From positions 1 through 31,476 of IMG/VR virus record IMGVR_UViG_3300045885_000636: a stretch of 31,476 nt of DNA. One strand, 5' to 3'. This document shows, one piece after another, positions 8,801 to 15,381 of the stretch (the first letter of the stretch is position 1; each line of letters begins with the position of its first letter). The stretch comes from a virus. A program made the position numbers and the translations under genes. The notes beneath the pieces were generated by a model that saw only the letters and a program-made list of their open reading frames with translations, was not told the origin of the DNA and did no database searches.

Positions 8801-9364
8801 GAAGGTCTTGAAGCCGCCCGGGCTGCTCGCGTCGAGCTTGTCGACCAGCTCCCGCGGCGTCCCCTGCTGGGCGACCTCGACCGGCCGGCGACCCCCGTAG
8901 GTGATCCCCTCGTCGACCGCCGGCCCGGTCTGGTAGCGCGGGATCAGCGACTTGCGCATCAACTCGGTCCAGATGAAGCCGTCGGTGACGGAGCTGTACG
9001 CGAAGCCCTCCTCCTCGTAGGTCGGGTCGAGCCTTCTCAGGTAACCCTGCGCCTCCACCTGCACCCGGTGCGGGAAGTACGACAGGTCGACCGTGACGAC
9101 CTCGCCGCCGAAGACGGGCTGGAAGCCGCCGCCGAGGCCGGCGAAGCCGAGCGCGATCGTCACCGGATTGCCCGGCGCCCAGGTCGGCAGCGTCGGACCG
9201 ACGACGGTGAACGTCGCCCGGCTCGACTGCGTGCCGAAGCCCAGGTCGACCTGCACGCCGGTGACGCGCAGCGCGGTCTGCCCGCCGATCAGCACGCGCG
9301 CGATCGGGGTCTGGTAGGGGCTGCCGACCCACATGCCCATGTCGGTCGGGACGAAGAGCGTCAC
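5879..9364 (-). CDS. Large tail hub protein with PKD, beta-propeller-like and adhesin modules
   Basis: A 1161-residue protein directly downstream of the small tail gene, in the position of Tal/tip genes. Residues about 1-370 look like a gp27/gp44-type baseplate hub (small beta domains, FGGEVVTVDLSYFPH, DTVADLNNRVIVEG, PLNPYLMPGHTIGL). Residues about 371-470 look like a PKD domain (GSPSFDPDGAIVSYAWS). From about 475 to 800 are blades resembling a sialidase/sortilin-type propeller (SDGKLYRSDD, a YVTYDGFG segment, GHAWVKDPG). The C-terminal part holds two similar beta-sandwich modules, each with an NG-x-ALP motif and LDP-x-LL. The GTG at 9364 overlaps the upstream stop in GTGA. It probably anchors the tail tip and recognises surface glycans. 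Hub and PKD calls are fairly firm; propeller and adhesin calls are pattern-based. Confidence 0.85.
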   Translation of the reverse strand: MTLFVPTDMGMWVGSPYQTPIARVLIGGQTALRVTGVQVDLGFGTQSSRATFTVVGPTLPTWAPGNPVTIALGFAGLGGGFQPVFGGEVVTVDLSYFPHRVQVEAQGYLRRLDPTYEEEGFAYSSVTDGFIWTELMRKSLIPRYQTGPAVDEGITYGGRRPVEVAQQGTPRELVDKLDASSPGGFKTFEVQGIVMRTRVAPIPAANASFRYAQGAAVYPVLRLLEVRRRDTVADLNNRVIVEGLQEADGTRVYADRRADSPYVPQDPDGYFRDSVFTFSSDIIENRDHCDLLAQRYMSEQNRRREELELRVPLNPYLMPGHTIGLTAEKIGLSTERNYWIMQVGHEYGASGAFSRVELVGGAGDTGYLIGLDPVAAFTFTVTSEAYLVGGVPTRVYSVALDGSPSFDPDGAIVSYAWSASTGATGTGATWSVGFTEAEWNASPTVTLTVTDGDTDPTGPHTNSHTETISGDVTAVGTRTLYVAAGAQADATGDGGMTWQTWEPGAAVTVRSTPEVAPLTHTYFGLSDGKLYRSDDALVSEPTLVHTFPSSVECIWVNEANAVRVWVGLANGEVWYTVQADLLAEAVWLEAVDFPSRVNWVVESYAADGQVRACAGENVYVTYDGFGTYGVLTTLAGGEAKRVALSFFGNYASGEAASPVVHEDSSAVGFPGAVPADVRITAFAAEDALLALDEDGHAWVKDPGASSFRAAADTGIGPAGHVVRDGEQTKVFYAAGEGGVVKTYDAAETWVLLRDYATVPLYGYQIGYAAAPMVPPVRLAFVERASNTDFPEESVHGIPDNGTIVASICTNPSSPLIQDPPPTGWQLAAFDDSVPWSTAPGSSHPWAEPTTAIPFGSSQRHFRAHDHWPQGANHTHTHEQALFRHVFTLPAAPSGTSWARATLELYNLRPVGGGANQHDAPIEAYVNGTALPCSGTSMFRYLDPDLLVADGTTENCIAVRAGACAGGLPGHRAAWKLTLANHDEVVSLSTGNDGALYWRPTGECAFTLLAPEDVLTPGWNGPASAGELPTASRYRCFNFLDPSAPVGVEHAAFGYAGQPGYYTGASLSAVDRATWRHPVLLPASSSGGPYREAQLVLTLPGGGQETLAGAWLNGQALPVAAAGTHDLDPTLLIPGGWNVLCFLMQATAAWTPWVSYLVRIVP

Positions 9365-9720
9365 GACGAGGCGACCTGGATGAACGTCGCCTCGGCCTCC
9401 CAGTCGGCCATCCAGGCGAGGCGCCGGCCGCGCAGCTCGGCGAGCACCATCCCCGGCAGGTTCGTGCCCAGACCGTTCCAGTCGCCGAGCGTCTTGGGCA
9501 CGCCGTCGCCGAGGTACGACGACAGCGCGTCCCACTCCCAGTCGCTCTCGACGCTGATCTGCAAGCGCAGGCGCGGCGAGCCGGGCTTGCGGAACTGGAC
9601 GTGGTCGGCGCCGGCGTAGGGGACCGGGGTGATCGTCACGCCGCCGTCGCGCTCGAGCGCGGGGAGACGGCCGTCGCCCGCCAACAGAACCCCGAAGCTG
9701 GCCGTCCCGAACGTCGCCAT
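9361..9720 (-). CDS. Small tail protein (distal tail-like)
   Basis: A 119-residue protein lying between the tape measure and the tail hub, the place of distal-tail or tip-adaptor genes. It is short for a full Dit (usually about 200-300 residues). The sequence is a compact alpha/beta protein (LRLQISVESDWEWDALSSYL, then MVLAELRGRRLAWMADWEAE). The ATG at 9720 directly follows the tape measure stop, and its own stop overlaps the hub start (GTGA). Position strongly supports a tail-tip structural role, but I cannot name the family. Confidence 0.78.
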   Translation of the reverse strand: MATFGTASFGVLLAGDGRLPALERDGGVTITPVPYAGADHVQFRKPGSPRLRLQISVESDWEWDALSSYLGDGVPKTLGDWNGLGTNLPGMVLAELRGRRLAWMADWEAEATFIQVASS

Positions 9721-12174
9721 CTACGCCCCGGCCGGGCCGCGCACCCCGAGCGGGAAGCGCGTGCCGCTGGTGCGCGCGGCGCGCAAGCCGTCGGTGAAGA
9801 ACGACTCGAGCTCGTCGCGCATCCGGGCGACGAACCGCTCCTCGTCGCCCTGGCCCGAGACGCTGACGCCGCCCATGTTGATCGTGACGCTGACCGCGCC
9901 GTAGCCGCCGGGCTCGCTGCGCCCGTGGCCGACCGCGACGACTTCGCCGGGCGTGGCACGGAAGGCGACGAGCTGGCTGTCCGGCCCGCCGCGCCCGCCG
10001 ACGCGGAAGACGCCGCCGCGCTGGAAGCCGGGGATCGTCTCGCCCGTCCCGCCGAGCGGCGGCGGGGTCGGCTGGAAGGGCGTGCGGACGACCACCGGCT
10101 CGATGCTGACCCCGGAGAGCGAGAGCGTGACCGGGCCAGCCTTGATCGGGAAGATCGCCCTGATCGCCCCGAGGACCTTGTTCTTCAGGTCGGTCGTGAA
10201 CTGGGCGAGGTTGAGCTGCTCGACCCCTTCCGCGAGGCCTTGCTTCACCGCTTCCATGAACTCGCGCCGGACCCAGCCCAGTACGAAGAACGGGAACATC
10301 GCGACCTCGCGGAGCCAGGCCGCCACCATCAGCAGGCCCGCGCCGTCGAAGCCGCCGCCGGGGCCGGTCGCCGCCTCGACGGCGAACTTCATCGTGCCGA
10401 CGAGCGCGCGGGCCAGCGCCCGCCCGATCGGGCCGCCGACCTCGATCTTGTTGATCTCGCCCTCGAGCGAGCGGGTCATCTCGGCCGCCGTCCCGGCCGC
10501 GGCGAAGACCTCGTCCCACCTGATCGCGGCCCATTGGGCGACGAGCCACGTCTGCACGTCCTCGGTGATCGGCGCCAGGGACTTGACCAGCGCCTCGCCG
10601 TGCCCCTGGACCGCCTTCCAGACCTCGTCCCACTTGACCGAGCCGAACTGGACGCCGAGCCAGGTCGTGACCTCCGTGGCGACGGCGACGAGCCCGGTCA
10701 CGAGCGTCTCGCCGACGCCCTTGACGCTGTTCCAGACCGAGCCCCAGTCGATGTTCTGCCACTGGGTGCTGACCCAGCTCGTGACGCTCTGCGCGATCGA
10801 GACGGCGCCGCTGACCAACCCCGAGCCGATCCCGGTTACGGCCGCCCACACCTGCGGCCACTGGATCGCCTTCCACTGCGTGACGAGCCAGGCCGTCACG
10901 TCGGAGACGACCGAGCCGAGCGCGCCGACCAGGCCCGAGGCGATGTTCGTGACCGCGCCCCAGACCGCCGTCCAGTTGATCGACCGCCACTGGGCGACGA
11001 GCCAGGAGGTCACGTCGGAGACGATGGACCCGAGCCCGGCGAGCAGCCCCGCCGCGACGCCGCGGACCGTCGACCAGACCCGCCCCCAGTCGATGCGGGC
11101 GATCTGCTCGCCGAGCCAGCCGCCGACCCGACCGGCCAGGTCGCGCGCGGCCCGGAAGCCCTCCACGAGCGCCGTGACGGCGCCCTGGCCGAGGTCGCGC
11201 AGCGCCCCGAACAGGCGGCCCGACGAGATGTCGTCGACGGCCTGCTCGATGATGCCGCCGATGCCGCCCTCGCCGAAGGCGTAGGCCCACACCTGGAGCT
11301 CGTCGCCGACCCGGTCCAGGATCGGCGCGATGGCCTCCATCGCCCGCGGCAGCGCCTGGGCGAAGGAGGAGACGAGCGGCGCGACCACCGGCAGCAGCCG
11401 CTCGCCGATCTGCGTCTGCAGGTCGGCCAGGCTCGCCGTGATGATGCGCTGGGCGTTGGCCATGCCGGTCGAGGTGCGGGCGAAGTCGCCCTGGGCGGTC
11501 TTCGTCTGCTTGAGGATCAGGCTGTAGCGCGCCTGGATCTTCGCCGCGTCGGTGATCTCGTCCTTCGTCTTGGCGAGCCCGAGGCGCAGCGCCTCGTCCT
11601 CGACCGCGGCGGCGTTGATGTTCACCCCGAGCGCGCGCAGCGGCTCGGCCTCGCCGACCAGGCCGGCGCGCAGCTTCTCGAGCGCCTCCTCGGGCTTGAT
11701 GTTGTTGAACGAGGCCAGGTCGGAGCCGAGCTCCACGATGCGCTTGGACAGGTCGGCGGCCGGCTTCTGTCCTAAACCCATCGAGACGAACAGGTTGCCG
11801 AAGCCGCCGGCGGCGCCGAGCGCCTCGGCCCGCGATTGCCCCATCGAGGCCGCGGCGGTCTTCGCCCACGCCTGGATCGAGGCCGCGCTGTCGCCGAAGA
11901 CGACGTCGGCCTTGTTGATCGACTCGGAGAGGTCGGAGGCGGCCTGGATCGGCGAGACGAGCGCGCCGCCGAGCGCCTTGACGGTGCCGGCGACGGCGCT
12001 GATGCCCATGCCGGCCAGGCCGACCTTGCCGAGGATGTCGCCGAGCCCGCCGATCGCGCGGGTCGGCGCCGCGGCGGCGCTCTCGAGCCCCTTGAGCGCG
12101 ACGGAGACGTGCCCGATCGGGCCGGAGGCGCGGTCCTCGCCGACCAGCGCCACCGCCACGGTCATGTCCGCCAT
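9721..12174 (-). CDS. Tape measure protein
   Basis: An 817-residue protein, the longest helical protein in the tail module. It has an N-terminal region of TMP type (about 20-260: short Ala/Gly-rich helices, SDLSESINKADVVFGDSA, LKQTKTAQGDFARTSTGMAN), typical of the PhageMin_Tail family. Residues 361-550 are five tandem 38-residue repeats with a Trp-rich pattern (I-x-W-x-x-VW ... T-x-WL-x-x-QW), then a partial sixth. A hydrophobic segment follows near 610-640, then a globular C-terminus (about 700-817). The TMP sets tail length and crosses the cell envelope during DNA entry. The ATG at 12174 is nearly fused to GTAGGG; the ATG at 12165 has better spacing and may be the true start. It follows the tail chaperones, as expected. 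Confidence 0.93.
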   Translation of the reverse strand: MADMTVAVALVGEDRASGPIGHVSVALKGLESAAAAPTRAIGGLGDILGKVGLAGMGISAVAGTVKALGGALVSPIQAASDLSESINKADVVFGDSAASIQAWAKTAAASMGQSRAEALGAAGGFGNLFVSMGLGQKPAADLSKRIVELGSDLASFNNIKPEEALEKLRAGLVGEAEPLRALGVNINAAAVEDEALRLGLAKTKDEITDAAKIQARYSLILKQTKTAQGDFARTSTGMANAQRIITASLADLQTQIGERLLPVVAPLVSSFAQALPRAMEAIAPILDRVGDELQVWAYAFGEGGIGGIIEQAVDDISSGRLFGALRDLGQGAVTALVEGFRAARDLAGRVGGWLGEQIARIDWGRVWSTVRGVAAGLLAGLGSIVSDVTSWLVAQWRSINWTAVWGAVTNIASGLVGALGSVVSDVTAWLVTQWKAIQWPQVWAAVTGIGSGLVSGAVSIAQSVTSWVSTQWQNIDWGSVWNSVKGVGETLVTGLVAVATEVTTWLGVQFGSVKWDEVWKAVQGHGEALVKSLAPITEDVQTWLVAQWAAIRWDEVFAAAGTAAEMTRSLEGEINKIEVGGPIGRALARALVGTMKFAVEAATGPGGGFDGAGLLMVAAWLREVAMFPFFVLGWVRREFMEAVKQGLAEGVEQLNLAQFTTDLKNKVLGAIRAIFPIKAGPVTLSLSGVSIEPVVVRTPFQPTPPPLGGTGETIPGFQRGGVFRVGGRGGPDSQLVAFRATPGEVVAVGHGRSEPGGYGAVSVTINMGGVSVSGQGDEERFVARMRDELESFFTDGLRAARTSGTRFPLGVRGPAGA
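10525..11094 (-). repeat. Tandem 114-bp repeat units inside the tape measure gene
   Basis: Five in-frame units of 38 codons encode residues 361-550 of the tape measure protein. Each unit begins with the pattern I-x-W-x-x-VW and ends with T-x-W-x-x-x-QW/F; a partial sixth unit follows. The first two units are the most alike (both contain SDVTxWL), so the array probably grew by unequal recombination. A change in unit number would change tail length in discrete steps. Confidence 0.85.
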
Positions 12175-12190
12175 CCCTACACCCCGCCGC

Positions 12191-12263
12191 TACCGTCTCT
12201 GGACGCGGCGGCGCCAGAGTGCCCGAAGGGAAGCGGGGCTCCGCCCCGCTGGACCGCCGGAGG
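12191..12263 (+). promoter_or_regulatory. Leader with hairpin upstream of the plus-strand membrane protein
   Basis: A perfect 8-bp stem AGCGGGGC/GCCCCGCT with a 3-nt loop (12232-12250) lies 8 nt upstream of a GGAGG ribosome site (12259-12263). A weaker 6-bp inverted repeat CTCTGG/CCAGAG lies just upstream. TACCGT at 12191-12196 fits a loose TAnnnT -10 box, but no -35 is recognisable. The region supports independent plus-strand expression of the next gene. Promoter call is weak; hairpin and ribosome site are direct observations. Confidence 0.45.
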
Positions 12264-12271
12264 TGCTCCCC

Positions 12272-12541
12272 ATGCCCAGCCCACGCCAGGCGGCGCTCGG
12301 CGCCGCGATCGTCGTCGTCTTCCTCGCCCTCGTCGGGTTCGTCCCGGCGGTCGCCGACGGCATGCGCGCCACGCTGGCGCTGCGCCCGGCGCTCGAGTCG
12401 GTGCACGTCGGCGGGAGCATCGGCCGGTTCGCCGCCCGCAACCCGCTGCTCATCCTGGCCGTCCTGGCCGCCCTCGGCGGCGCGTTCTGGCTGCGCTCAC
12501 GAGACGCGCGGCGCGAGCAGGATCTCGCCGGTCACGAATAG
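12272..12541 (+). CDS. Two-transmembrane-segment small membrane protein on the opposite strand
   Basis: An 89-residue protein read in the plus direction, against all neighbours. The start is an ATG with GGAGG 8 nt upstream. Two hydrophobic helices are evident: residues about 8-27 (GAAIVVVFLALVGFVPAV) and about 57-74 (NPLLILAVLAALGGAFWL). A charged, Arg-rich C-terminus follows. Codons end almost entirely in G or C, as in real genes of this genome. It lies between the tail chaperones and the tape measure, and its end overlaps the 3' end of the minus-strand second chaperone by 45 nt in convergent orientation. Size and topology would suit a holin, superinfection-exclusion or other moron membrane protein, but no family is recognised. 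Not a tail gene by sequence. Confidence 0.72.
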   Translation: MPSPRQAALGAAIVVVFLALVGFVPAVADGMRATLALRPALESVHVGGSIGRFAARNPLLILAVLAALGGAFWLRSRDARREQDLAGHE

Positions 12542-12717
12542 CAGCTCTTGGGCGAGCGCGACCTCGGACCAGGGCGCCTCGTCCACCTCCCAGGGCGGGA
12601 CGCCCCAGGCGGCGGCGATCTTCGCCCGCACGTAGAGCCACGGCACCGGCAGGCGGGACCGCCGCTCGGAGCGCAGCCACCGGCTCAACGCCCGCCGGTC
12701 GGGCTCAGTGATTGGGG
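12497..12717 (-). CDS. Tail assembly chaperone, downstream frame (made by -1 frameshift)
   Basis: This is the second reading frame of the tail-chaperone pair. It encodes about 73 residues in the -1 frame of the upstream chaperone, from the C-run near 12714-12718 to the stop at 12497. The sequence LYVRAKIAAAWGVPPWEVDE, followed by an Ala/Glu-rich helix, matches the usual style of lambda gpT-type downstream frames (WGCPPWEVE in related phages). No good ribosome site and start exist in this frame, so a frameshift from the upstream frame is the likely route. It precedes the tape measure, as in most siphophages. The exact slip position is inferred. Confidence 0.7.
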
Positions 12718-13209
12718 GTAGACGGCTGGCACCTGGGCGACGCACCGCGCGATCAGGACGGCGAGCTCGAGCGGGATCGCGGTGTAGAACGCCGGGTCGT
12801 CGGCCGCCGGGTACGGCTCGCCCCCGGCGTCGCACCAGCCGTTGTGCTCGACCAGGATCACGCGCATCGCGGCCGCGATGCGCGGCTCGTCGTTGCTGTT
12901 GAGCTCGTCGAGCAGGCGCCGCGGGTAGTTCGCCCACAGCCAGCAGCGGAAGCCGTCGTAGCCAGGAATCTCGACCTCGACCTCGCGCCGCGGCGCCCGC
13001 GGACGCCCGTCCGGTCCCGGCGCCGCCGGCTGGAGGCGGGTCCGCAACGCGGGGGCAGGCGCCACCTGCTCCCGCGCATGCCGCTCCGCGGGAGCCCTGG
13101 CCGGGCGGGCGTCCACGAGCACCCGGTGCGGTTCGGCGACGCCGTCGGGGTGCGGATCGGCGCCGTTCGCCGGCGCCGGGGCCGGCCGCGCCTGTGCTGC
13201 CCGGCTCAT
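12685..13209 (-). CDS. Tail assembly chaperone, upstream frame
   Basis: A 174-residue protein. The first about 75 residues are Pro/Arg/Ala-rich and low complexity; the remainder (about 78-174, starting VEVEIPGYDGFRCWLWANYP) is an alpha-helical domain like that of gpG-type tail chaperones. The ATG at 13209 overlaps the stop of the tail tube gene (ATGA). Near the end, the frame reads TAC CCC CAA before its own stop; slipping one base back at the C-run yields the fused longer product. The pair coats and folds the tape measure during tail assembly. Family support comes from the gene order and the paired frame rather than from strong sequence identity. Confidence 0.75.
   Translation of the reverse strand: MSRAAQARPAPAPANGADPHPDGVAEPHRVLVDARPARAPAERHAREQVAPAPALRTRLQPAAPGPDGRPRAPRREVEVEIPGYDGFRCWLWANYPRRLLDELNSNDEPRIAAAMRVILVEHNGWCDAGGEPYPAADDPAFYTAIPLELAVLIARCVAQVPAVYPQSLSPTGGR
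12712..12720 (-). promoter_or_regulatory. Candidate -1 ribosomal frameshift site
   Basis: On the minus strand the chaperone reads TAC CCC CAA; five consecutive C residues let the P-site CCC codon re-pair one base back. The -1 frame then continues as P-P-I-T-E-P-D-R-R to the tail-chaperone T-like domain. This is not one of the classic heptamers (GGGAAAG type), and the A-site CAA pairs poorly after slippage, so it is a candidate only. Confidence 0.45.
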
Positions 13210-14207
13210 GCGGCCCACGCGGCGGCGCGGGCGTTCTGGGCCCGGACCTGGGCCATATACGCGTTCGTGCTGTCGTAGCGCGTCTCGAGCGTGAAGCGGT
13301 ACTCCCGCGTCCCCTCACCCTCGTTGGCGAGCTCCGGCGCCGACCAGTGGCCGGGTAGGTCGATCGTGACGAAGCGGCGCTGGCCCGCCTCGATCCCGTT
13401 GCTGGGGCCGAGGAACTCAAGCCGCACCAGCCGCGGCGTGTCGGTGTCCCAGTGCCCGTACTCGGTGAGCGCGGCCGCCTCGCTCGCCTCGAAGCTGAGC
13501 TGGGCCGTCGCCTCGAGCACGCCGATCGGTATCTTGTTGAGCGCTTTGTTGTTGTCGGCGTAATACTTCCGCGTTAAGTTGTTCGCTATGCGGATGTTCC
13601 AGTCCAATAGCGCAACGACGGCGGTTGTTCCCGCCGTTCCGCCGAAGTTATCGATGTAACAGTTCGCTTGCCAGCCCTCCAAGTATTCGGGTGTGCGGTC
13701 CGCCAATCCGCCGGTCAAAGCGCCGGGGGCGAGGCTCTTCCCGAAGAGCTCGACGGTGACGGTGTTCTCGGCGTCGGCGCTGCCCTCGATCGTGAGAGAC
13801 TGGCCGTAGACGCCGGCGACGATGAACGGGTTCGCTCCGTCGTGGTAGCGGAAGGTCGCGCTGTCCAACGTCTCGCCGCCGGGCGTGAAGGTCCAGAGAC
13901 GGGCGAGCGTACCGCCGGACGGGGTCGTCGGGGTGACGCCGCCCTGCAGCGTGATCAGCAGCCACTCGATCAACTCGTCGGAGGAGACGTCGATGCGGCA
14001 GGAGCCGCCGACCACATCCGGCCCCGAGGTGAAGCCGCGCACGTTCGCCCTGCTGTTGACGGCCATGCGCTTGGGCCGCCCCTCACGCTCGTTGGTGAGC
14101 GAGAAGCCGTCGAGCAAGGGGTAGAGCTTGCGGGTGCCGGCGACGGGGGTGCCCCAGGTCGTCTCGACGCCCGCCTCGACGATTTGCCTCCAGGTCTCTC
14201 CCGGCAT
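13206..14207 (-). CDS. Major tail tube protein
   Basis: A 333-residue protein opening with WRQIVEAGVETTWGTPVAGTR, the typical N-terminus of siphophage tail tube proteins (an aromatic start, then a W-G-T-P-V loop), followed by alternating beta strands and a C-terminal beta domain. It polymerises into the tail tube. The ATG at 14207 has GGAGG 8 nt upstream. It is placed between the tail terminator and the tail chaperones, as expected. Codons within about 13540-13700 (residues about 170-222) are unusually AT-rich (TTA, ATA, GAT, GGA, TGT) while the reading frame is intact, unlike the rest of the gene. Confidence 0.85.
   Translation of the reverse strand: MPGETWRQIVEAGVETTWGTPVAGTRKLYPLLDGFSLTNEREGRPKRMAVNSRANVRGFTSGPDVVGGSCRIDVSSDELIEWLLITLQGGVTPTTPSGGTLARLWTFTPGGETLDSATFRYHDGANPFIVAGVYGQSLTIEGSADAENTVTVELFGKSLAPGALTGGLADRTPEYLEGWQANCYIDNFGGTAGTTAVVALLDWNIRIANNLTRKYYADNNKALNKIPIGVLEATAQLSFEASEAAALTEYGHWDTDTPRLVRLEFLGPSNGIEAGQRRFVTIDLPGHWSAPELANEGEGTREYRFTLETRYDSTNAYMAQVRAQNARAAAWAA
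13540..13700. other. AT-rich tract inside the tail tube gene
   Basis: By direct count, 13561-13620 is 29/60 G+C, against a window where most rows exceed 65 percent. The tract covers one continuous stretch of synonymous-type changes (TTG, TTA, ATA, CTA, GGA, AAA codons) with sharp edges near 13540 and 13700. The protein stays in frame. It suggests gene conversion from a lower-GC relative, or selection on the nucleotide sequence. Confidence 0.6.
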
Positions 14208-14224
14208 CGCTGCTGCCTCCTACG

Positions 14225-14677
14225 TCACTGGCTGGTCGTCGCGCTGTACGGCGTCACCTGGTCGGCGCTGACGATGACGGGGTAGAACCGCTCCTCGAGC
14301 CCGGCCCGCGTCTGGTACTCCGGCGCGTCGGCCTGGCTCAGGTCGATGTCGACCGCGCTGTTGCAGGCGCCGCCGAGCGTCAGGTCGGCGTAGAGGCGGA
14401 TCAGGAAGTCGTCCAGCGCCGCCGCGACGCCGCGCTCGGCCTCCTCCTCCTGCCCGGCGACGCGGTAGCCGAACTCGACGCGGTAGCGCAGCCGCCGCAG
14501 GATCGTCCCGACCGTCTTGGGCCGCAGCAGCGTCGCGCCGGCCAGGCTGACCGTGGCGGTGAGCTGGTCTTGCGGCGCCTCGGGCACGCCGACGAAGACG
14601 GCGCCCACGCCCGTCGTGGCTTCCAACTTCGTCTTGAGCGCGTCCAGCACCGCCGCGGCGTCGAACGGCGCGCTCAT
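14225..14677 (-). CDS. Tail terminator / minor tail protein
   Basis: A 150-residue alpha/beta protein. It begins with a helix (DAAAVLDALKTKLEATTGV), then strands (AVFVGVPEAPQDQLTATVSL and RRLRYRVEFGYRVAG), and closes with FYPVIVSADQVTPYS. The size and the location between the HK97 gp10-like protein and the tube protein fit a gpU/tail-terminator-type protein that caps the tail tube and docks it to the neck. The ATG at 14677 overlaps the upstream stop (ATGA). Assignment rests mainly on order and length. Confidence 0.75.
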   Translation of the reverse strand: MSAPFDAAAVLDALKTKLEATTGVGAVFVGVPEAPQDQLTATVSLAGATLLRPKTVGTILRRLRYRVEFGYRVAGQEEEAERGVAAALDDFLIRLYADLTLGGACNSAVDIDLSQADAPEYQTRAGLEERFYPVIVSADQVTPYSATTSQ

Positions 14678-15057
14678 CGACCGCGCTCCCACACCCGCAG
14701 AGAGCGGCGCAGCGTGCCGGTCACCACCGGGGTAAGCGCCATCGCCCGGCCCAGCACCTTGTAGGCGAGGGCGAGCAGGAGCTCGCGGCCGGGCAGCTCG
14801 CCGCCGCGGCCGGCCCGGCGCACGGCGTCGCCGATCTCGCCGCGCGTCTGCTCGAGCCCCCGCGCGAGCATGCGCGCCCCGCCGACGCGCCGGGCGAGGC
14901 GCCCCGTGCGCGTGCGCCCCGTCTCGATGCCGTACGCGTAGACGAGCGAGGAGCCGATGAGCACGCGGGCGCGGCGCATGTCCTCGGCCCGGCGCCGCTC
15001 CCGCTCGAGGCGGGCGATGGCCTGGCGGGCGCCGCGCAGCTCGACGCGCACCGGCAT
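14674..15057 (-). CDS. HK97 gp10-like neck/tail completion protein
   Basis: A 127-residue basic protein. It begins PVRVELRGARQAIARLERER and ends LALAYKVLGRAMALTPVVTGTLRRSLRV. The C-terminal pattern ALTPVVTGTLRRSLRV is characteristic of HK97 gp10-type minor proteins (a P-V-x-TG-x-LR-x-S motif). These complete the tail-head junction. The ATG at 15057 overlaps the previous stop in a TGATG arrangement. A longer in-frame extension upstream is unnecessary. Confidence 0.85.
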   Translation of the reverse strand: MPVRVELRGARQAIARLERERRRAEDMRRARVLIGSSLVYAYGIETGRTRTGRLARRVGGARMLARGLEQTRGEIGDAVRRAGRGGELPGRELLLALAYKVLGRAMALTPVVTGTLRRSLRVWERGR

Positions 15058-15374
15058 CAGGCCGCCCTCTTCACGACCAGGGCCACCCGGTACGTCGGCC
15101 ATTCCTCGACGAACTTGCCGAAGGTGCCACCGATCGGGCGCCAGCGATCGCCGCCGACCTCGACCTCGGCGTAGTCGGGCATGACGTAGTCGGGCGGCCA
15201 GATCAGGCGGCGCGACTGCATCAGCTCGGCCCGCTCCGGCAGCGGGGCGCCGGTCCCGGTCGGGTTGTGCGCCAGGCGGCAGGGGAGGCCGCTGGTCTGC
15301 TGCACGGTGTACCGCTTGGTCGTCGGGTCGGGCGTGTAGACGGCGCAGGTGGTGTTGAACAGCAGCGCCTGCAT
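15057..15374 (-). CDS. Head closure / head-tail adaptor protein
   Basis: A 105-residue beta-rich protein (LLFNTTCAVYTPD..., RYTVQQTSGLPCRLAH, ...YAEVEVGGDRWRPIGGT, YRVALVVKRAA). Short beta-barrel proteins of this size just after the gp6-like connector are typically the head closure protein (gp16/SPP1 or HK97 gp7 type). It starts at the ATG at 15374, 7 nt after the connector stop. The ligand is the connector ring. Family by order and beta pattern, not by a specific motif. Confidence 0.78.
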   Translation of the reverse strand: MQALLFNTTCAVYTPDPTTKRYTVQQTSGLPCRLAHNPTGTGAPLPERAELMQSRRLIWPPDYVMPDYAEVEVGGDRWRPIGGTFGKFVEEWPTYRVALVVKRAA

Positions 15375-15381
15375 CGACGGC

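Noticed and set aside
7277-9619. Long plus-strand open frames antisense to the tail hub and tape measure genes
   Set aside because: They mirror codons of genuine minus-strand genes and lack ribosome sites and domain-like sequence.
12190-12453. Minus-strand 87-codon ORF opposite the two-TM protein
   Set aside because: Its translation is Arg/Ser/Pro-rich with no ribosome site, while the plus-strand frame has GC3 bias, ribosome site and TM helices.
13540-13700. A diversity-generating retroelement variable region in the tail tube gene
   Set aside because: There is an Asn-rich stretch, but no reverse transcriptase or template repeat is in the window, and the changes look synonymous.
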